A stretch of DNA of 64,000 bases from the NCBI GenBank assembly GCA_014529385.2, contig CM043944.1, forward strand, positions 61,911,748-61,975,747, written 5' to 3'. Below are positions 58,883-64,000 of this stretch, piece after piece. Made by a program: the position numbers and the translations under genes. Below the pieces are notes generated by a model. That model saw only the letters and a list, made by a program, of their open reading frames with translations, was not told where the DNA came from and did no database searches. The DNA is from Adiantum capillus-veneris. Lineage: Eukaryota > Streptophyta > Polypodiopsida > Polypodiales > Pteridaceae. Within the stretch, counting starts at the first letter, position 1; every line of letters begins with the position of its first letter.

Positions 58883-60060
58883 TCCTAGAGTTGATAGAGA
58901 AGAAGACGGAGAAATGTCTCAGGTTTTGGGAGGGAAAGCCATATTCTCAAGTTTAGAGTTGATAGAGTTCGTGTGGCTTATGTTTCTTGAGGGAACGCTT
59001 GTAAGTTGGCATTTCAAATCATTAGTCATGTGGTTAGTTGGATTCCTGACAAGAGAAAGAAGGATAAGAATGATAAAGACGGCGGCTACCTACCAAAGAA
59101 TGTCATTTTGGCTTTTTGTTGCGCAGAAAAGTATCACATAAAATGCACAAGTTAACATTTTCATTTTCTCTCTCTAAGCCGACGTGGAACTTTACAGGGC
59201 CCAAAAGTGAGTCCAACTTTCTCCTAATGCAAGAGTCTGGTAAGGCCTTACATTGGCCAAAAATGGGGAATTCGAGGAGCACCCTTTCCTATATCCATAA
59301 GTGTGAATTATAAGAGCAACTCAAAATTGATCGACTTTCTCCACCGGCCAATGAAGAAAGAGTTGAGAAGACAGATAGGGTAGAGGAGCCAATATAGAGA
59401 CAATGAAGTTGAAGGAGGCACCTAGGGAGCTTGCCTCGTTCACCATTTCCAGTGAGAGAGGCTACAATAAGAAGCTATCACATGGGGGCACCAATAGTAA
59501 AAGAATACATCAGCTATGATGGACTAGTCATTTCAACTTTCTCTATTTCTCAAATTAAGAAAAATGATAATCTCCTACAAAAATCATTTATTGAATCCCA
59601 ATTATCAAAAAATCAATTTGGAGGACTTTCTACACCAACAAATAAAATGGTTGTGGTGTGGCATCCAATAGAGTTAAGGATTCAAAATTAGAAGTTGCAT
59701 CGGATTCCTCACACAAAGGCGCATCAAATGCATGATTTTTTAGATTTTGTCTTAGTGGTTAGTATGGACAATTGGAAAGGCCACCCCAAGATACCGCTTC
59801 ATGTCTGCCGCCCAAAAAGAACGACCTCCCTAGTATTTTAGATAGTTTTGCCAGCCCCATTTGGTAAAAAAAGACAAAGGTTGGTAGAAAATATCCAACA
59901 TCTCCTACAAGAGGTTCAAATCTTAGACGTGGGCAACCAGGCTTATGAAGAGACTCTGCCACATATTCCGTGCACCGCTTTCCTCTATGATAGCATCCTT
60001 GAGGTTCTTTGAGATTCCATCCTTGAAAACCTCAGGGTAACTGAGGAGAAGGGAAAAGGA
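58883..60060. other. Right flank of the island and unassigned sequence
   Basis: It contains the right inverted repeat (59198-59229) and no supportable gene. From about 59750 the sequence may already belong to the LINE that follows. Confidence 0.45.
59198..59229 (-). repeat. Right inverted repeat of the island
   Basis: The reverse complement begins CATTAGGAGAAAGTTGGACT and ends TTTTGGGCC, matching 46477-46509 at about 30 of 33 positions. Confidence 0.7.
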
Positions 60061-60392
60061 CCAATGGAGGAGGACAACAGGAAAGAGAGCACGGAAGAAG
60101 AGTTCTTTGAGCCCTCTCAGAAATGGAAGAGTTTATTGTTCAGCAAACCCAAAAGAAGAGCTCAATCTTCTGGGAAGAAGTTGAGAAAGGCAAAGATATC
60201 AATTGTTGGGAAATCCAAGAGCACCACCTTGATGATACAAGTAAAAGAAAGCTAGAAGTAGGCAAGAATCTAGTCTTCTATGGAGAGGGTGCAGGTATAG
60301 TGGTGTCCTTTCTATAGTGGACACGGATTATAGCCAAAGGTGGTCTTCAATCATGAGCTCTAGGAGTCAAGATCAAGTGGGCATATCAACAT

Positions 60393-60790
60393 ATGACTAT
60401 CGGCAACATTTATGGACCCTACTTGGCAAAGGAAAGGGCCAAAGTTTGGGAGAACCTTAAAGATATTCATGTTGAAGGGGAATGGATATTGGTGGGAGAC
60501 TTCAAAATGGTGGAGAAGGGAAAGGACAGAATTGGATCCTTAAACATGTTAGCCGGATCTGAAAGGACCAAATGGCATTCTTTGTGAGAAGTGAGCACTA
60601 ACAAACTTGTGGAAGGTGGGCTCTTGGAATAGCATGTGAGGGTTTACGTACGCAAGCCTACAGTATGCCGGTACGACCTCTCAATTTGATCGTTGCTACT
60701 TCTCTCACCAAGCTGACTAGGTGGCCTCATGGCTAGAAATGAATGTTGTAACTTCTCAATGCTTGTCGGACCACCTACCTTTATGCATGA
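60393..60790 (+). pseudogene. LINE endonuclease (EEP-type) relic
   Basis: GNIYGPYLAKERAKVWENL and EGEWILVGDFKMVE match the apurinic-like endonuclease pattern N-x-Y-G-P...W-x-x-x-G-D-F-N-x-V (the Asn of GDFN is Lys here). A later segment ends CLSDHLPL, the S-D-H active-site block. This enzyme nicks target DNA in live LINEs. Confidence 0.7.
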
Positions 60791-61539
60791 AATTAAAACA
60801 AAACAAAGGAGAAGGAATTTCCCCCCAAGGGTCTAAGAATCTTCTTACGATAGCGGTTCATCTATGTAAAGACCCTCTGTTCAAAAACCTAGCATTGAAA
60901 GCTAGAAGAAAGCTTTGTAAAGATGTGGATTTGGCAAGTCCTAGGACCTGAGATATCTTTGCAAAGAATATTCAAAAAGCAGTCAAAATTGCAGGCCCGA
61001 GAAGGAATAAAGACTGTGAGGAGCGTCTAAAGCTGCTCATTGGTAAAGTAGATTTTTCAGTAGCTAAAGAATACGCAAGATCGGATTTTGAAGTTGAGCA
61101 TAAAAATTCTAGAAGCTAAGAGTGAATTTTCTGAACAACTGCTAAAGGAGGTGAGGAAGGCCAAAAATTTTATCCAAAAGAAATTTTATCCAAAGAAACT
61201 TTCTTCCTATCGGAGGAGGGTAATCAAGCTCACTTCTACAAGGCCCTGAAAGCCAAGAGGAGTCGAGGCCTTGTCCACTTGCTCATCGATGGGGAAGGAA
61301 ATGATATTAATGACCCAAATAAAATGGCCCATTTGATGATTGATCACCTACATCAAATCATAGGCCAACTTGAGCCCCACTCCCCAAAGGTAGGTGAAGC
61401 CAGGGCTACTCTTCTTGAAAGTGTCAAAAAATCAGTCTATCTCTCAGATGCCAACCTTTTGTAGAGGGTGTTCACCGAGGAGGAATGCTCTCTAAAATTA
61501 CAGGCTCTAGGAAAAGAGAAGTACCTGGGGTGGGACAGT

Positions 61540-62330
61540 TTGACTACCTAGTTTTTCAAAGAATTTTGGGATGATCTCAAGGCCCCTATCATGAGGTTGG
61601 CTAACCAAGCCTTGAACAAGGGAATCCTGGACTCAAGCATTAAAAAAGGTCTCATCCAAACTATCCTCAAATAGGTCCGCTGCTCCAAGGTCTCATTGGT
61701 GCCCCATTATGATGATGTTAGTGACCTATAAGATTATTTCCAAATCGGTGGCCCTAACGCTTTCTCCCCTCATGGACAAAGTGATCACTCCCGACCAACA
61801 TGGATTTATCAAGGGAAGGCAAATCTATGATAACATTCTCGCTGCCATAGTCGGCATAGAGTACATAGCAATCACTAAACAAGAGTGTGATCTATTGTAG
61901 CTGAATCTTAACAAAGTTAATGATAGGATCACATGTTCTTTCATCGAAGATGTCATGAAAGTATTGGTCTTTGGTCCACTGATGTGTTCTATGGTCATCA
62001 CCCTTGGTGCTAGTAGCCAATCTGAGTTGTTGTTCAATGAAAAAGTCCTGGGGCATTCAAGGTCAAAAGATATATCAAGCAAGGCTGCCGCTTAGCCCCA
62101 CTGCTATTCGCCATTGTATCTCATCTTCTGATAGCAATGATTGAAGACAATGCATCTAGAGAGGAGATTCAAGGATTATCTCTTCCTAACAACAACCAAT
62201 TTTTTTAGGAAGCTGTCTACGGACCCTTCTATTCCTCAATGCGTGCCCTCAAGTGATAGGAAGGCTCTAGATGTTGTACAAACTTACCCTATTGCATCAA
62301 GGTCAAACTGTAGGATTGAAAAATAGTGGT
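61540..62330 (+). pseudogene. LINE reverse transcriptase relic
   Basis: It contains YKIISKSVALTLSPLMDKVI, then PDQHGFIKGRQIYDNILAA, the most conserved plant LINE RT block, and a QGCRLAPLLFAIV segment in another frame. The first catalytic Asp (LDFEKAYD-type block) is changed (LNLNKVND) and no FADD box is seen, so it is dead. Confidence 0.8.
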
Positions 62331-63372
62331 TGATACGGCCTTATGGTCCGGGGAGATAATGTCAAAAGGAAAGGTGTTCTGACACCTAGGGGCCCCATGG
62401 GGGAGGATGCTACCCACAAGAAAATATTCCTTTGGTCTTTTAATAAGGTTAGGAGCAAGACACGAAGATGGGAGTATGTGCTTTTGCCTTTCCCAAGTAG
62501 TGTGAAGGTGGTTAGTTCAATTTTTCACCCATACATTGCCTTCAATAGGCCTATGCTTAAGCTAGAAAAATGCAACTGGGAAGAGTAATTAAACCTGTGA
62601 AAAGATTCTTGTGGAAAAACAATACTAAAGACTTGACGCCTTGGTAGTAGGTAGATTGGGATTCCATTGCAAGACCTTTTGAGCAAGGCGGTAGGGTTTT
62701 ATCCCTAACCCTTGTATTTATGCGGAGGCCTAGTGTGCCAAGTTTATGGTAGAAATCACGAATCAAGACCAGGCTTGAGCTATCATGGCTAAGGCAATAT
62801 AGAAAAGTCTCATCTGCATTCCCAAGGTGAATAGTAGAAAGGAATGGAGGTACATGGCCCCACGGTAAACTGTCCTGAAACTTGGTGGCACAATAGGCAA
62901 ACTAGTTCGTAAATGCAAGAGAGTAACAGAGGCCTTGGAATGGGAAGAATTAACCGAGTGCTTTCAAAATTCTATTACTCACTAGTCCCCTTGGTTATCT
63001 AAGACAGAAAGCATGATGTTGAATCCATTATGAAGGGAAATAGCGAGAAAGATCAATAACAAAAGACTTTGACATATGGGCCAGTTTTGGAATAGCAACA
63101 ACAGAAGCTGAAAGGAATAGATCAGTTGGCCTCCTAGTTCCGTGTCTATGGAAACTGAAAGTCTACTAGCCAGTAGAGCTTTGGAACGGCTAGAGAGAGG
63201 TGGACTGCCCTCTTGTGAATCCAGTTCCGAGTGGAAGGCATGGCGGTGAACCAACGATAGACATTTCCTTAGATAAAAAACGAAGGATGTGTATAACGCC
63301 CTTATGATCTTGTCGGATTGATTCTCCCCTTTGAATAAACAATGGGGCAAGCAATAGCAAGAATCAAGATGG

Positions 63373-63564
63373 GTGTCAATCACTAAGAATATATATGTCC
63401 CACATCTAGCACTTGAAATGAAAGTTTTTCTTTGGAAAGTACTATGGGCGGCCTTATCTACAGGTGTGAAGACTCAAGCCGGAAATATCGATTTTGATAG
63501 ATGCTCGCAATGCAGAACGGCTAGAGAGGACCTCCTTCAGTTGTTGAAGGAGTGTGCATGGTGA
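63373..63564 (+). pseudogene. LINE zf-RVT domain relic
   Basis: MKVFLWKVLWAALSTG, then CSQCRTAREDLLQLLKEC, fits the zf-RVT zinc-binding pattern at the C-terminus of plant LINE ORF2. Confidence 0.65.
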
Positions 63565-63570
63565 TAAATG

Positions 63571-64000
63571 GCATGGAAGGAAAGATTAGCAAATGGGTGC
63601 AAAAGACCTCGAAGATTGGATTCTTCAAGAACGACTTCTTCCTAGGTGGGATGGTTTTCAAGAGCCAAGTGTTGCTTAACGGCACATAGATTGTCAAATT
63701 CTTTTACTTCAAACATGTGTGGAAGGCTAGGAACTGTCAAGTTTTTGAGAATGCCTTGGAAACAATTAGATTCACTCATATTATATATAGAAATCATGGA
63801 AGCAATTGTCGCCATAGCAAGGCGTATGAACTCAAATGAGTGAATAGAACGAATAGCTTGTTTGGGTGCTTGCTGAGTAGAGGCCTCTTACAAAGTGTCA
63901 TGGATTGGCTTACCTATTAGACGATGTACCTATGGTTCTGAGGAGACATCGTGGCTCGAATTGAGCATGACTTAAATTTGTAAATTTTTGGTTGTGCTAA
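63571..64000. other. Unassigned right end, possibly LINE 3' part
   Basis: No gene or poly(A) tail is recognised. Short coding-like stretches continue in the LINE direction to about 63840. Confidence 0.4.

Larger units (their letters stand above)
46477..59229. mobile_element. Putative multigene DNA transposon with histone H3-like and Ulp1 genes
   Basis: An inverted repeat brackets the segment: 46477-46509 against 59198-59229, about 30 of 33 positions matching, with weaker similarity on both sides. Inside are six genes arranged A> <B <C D> E> <F, several with GT-AG introns in consistent phase, and four arrays of one short motif in the spaces. F resembles an RNase H-fold transposase. The exact outer ends and a target duplication were not found, so the boundaries are approximate. 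The mobile-element reading is inference from the inverted repeat, F, and the Ulp1 gene, a common passenger in plant DNA transposons. Confidence 0.55.
60061..63570 (+). mobile_element. Decayed L1-type LINE
   Basis: The order matches plant L1: endonuclease (about 60390-60790), reverse transcriptase (about 61550-62200) and zf-RVT zinc domain (63373-63564). All are frameshifted with many stops. No poly(A) tail or target duplication was found, so the ends are approximate. Confidence 0.75.

Overview
The window comes from a large, repeat-rich plant nuclear genome. The signs are a Copia retrotransposon with a tRNA-Met-type primer site, Ty3-like gag-protease elements, a Rep/PIF1 Helitron, plant-type LINEs (zf-RVT and CCHC/DUF4283-like domains), TTTAGGG-type interstitial telomere repeats and short GT-AG introns. 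The species cannot be fixed from the sequence. I found no ordinary host housekeeping gene and no tRNA or rRNA. Nearly all recognisable coding sequence belongs to mobile elements, most of it broken.

Layout: (1) 1-1788, AT-rich dispersed repeats and unassigned sequence. (2) 1789-11600, a decayed Copia element with 5-bp target duplications. Its 5' LTR is split by a nested non-autonomous LTR element (2252-7137), also with 5-bp duplications. (3) 11601-17570, microsatellites, a Helitron 3' terminus inside a Ty3 integrase relic, and a minus-strand poly(A) retroposon (14810-15849) with an 11-bp target duplication. (4) About 17.6-29.6 kb, a decayed minus-strand Helitron (Rep and PIF1 helicase) interrupted by a gag-protease LTR element (22726-28303). 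(5) 29.8-38.0 kb, long CT arrays, LINE relics and small inverted-repeat elements. (6) 38005-46050, a second, related gag-protease LTR element without reverse transcriptase. (7) About 46.48-59.23 kb, a multigene island bounded by an imperfect inverted repeat. (8) 60-63.6 kb, a decayed LINE.

The island in (7) is the most unusual part. It holds six genes, several with phase-consistent introns: an unknown gene (A), a Ulp1-type cysteine peptidase (B), a histone H3-like protein with a long acidic C-terminal extension (C), a small coiled-coil protein (D), an unknown gene (E) and a transposase-like gene (F). The H3-like domain keeps the R2/K4/A7/R8/T11/G12 signature of the H3 tail but has lost K9, S10, K14 and the K18-K36 segment. 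About 30 copies of a short motif (core ACCAAGCGAATAGG or its complement, TTCGCTTGGTAYTGAC) sit in four arrays in the intergenic spaces of this island and were not seen elsewhere in the window.

My inference is that the island is an undescribed or poorly described DNA transposon carrying its own chromatin toolkit: a histone variant, a SUMO/ubiquitin-like peptidase and a reiterated binding-site array. It may work as an anti-silencing system. This copy is damaged by one frameshift in C and two nonsense codons in F.
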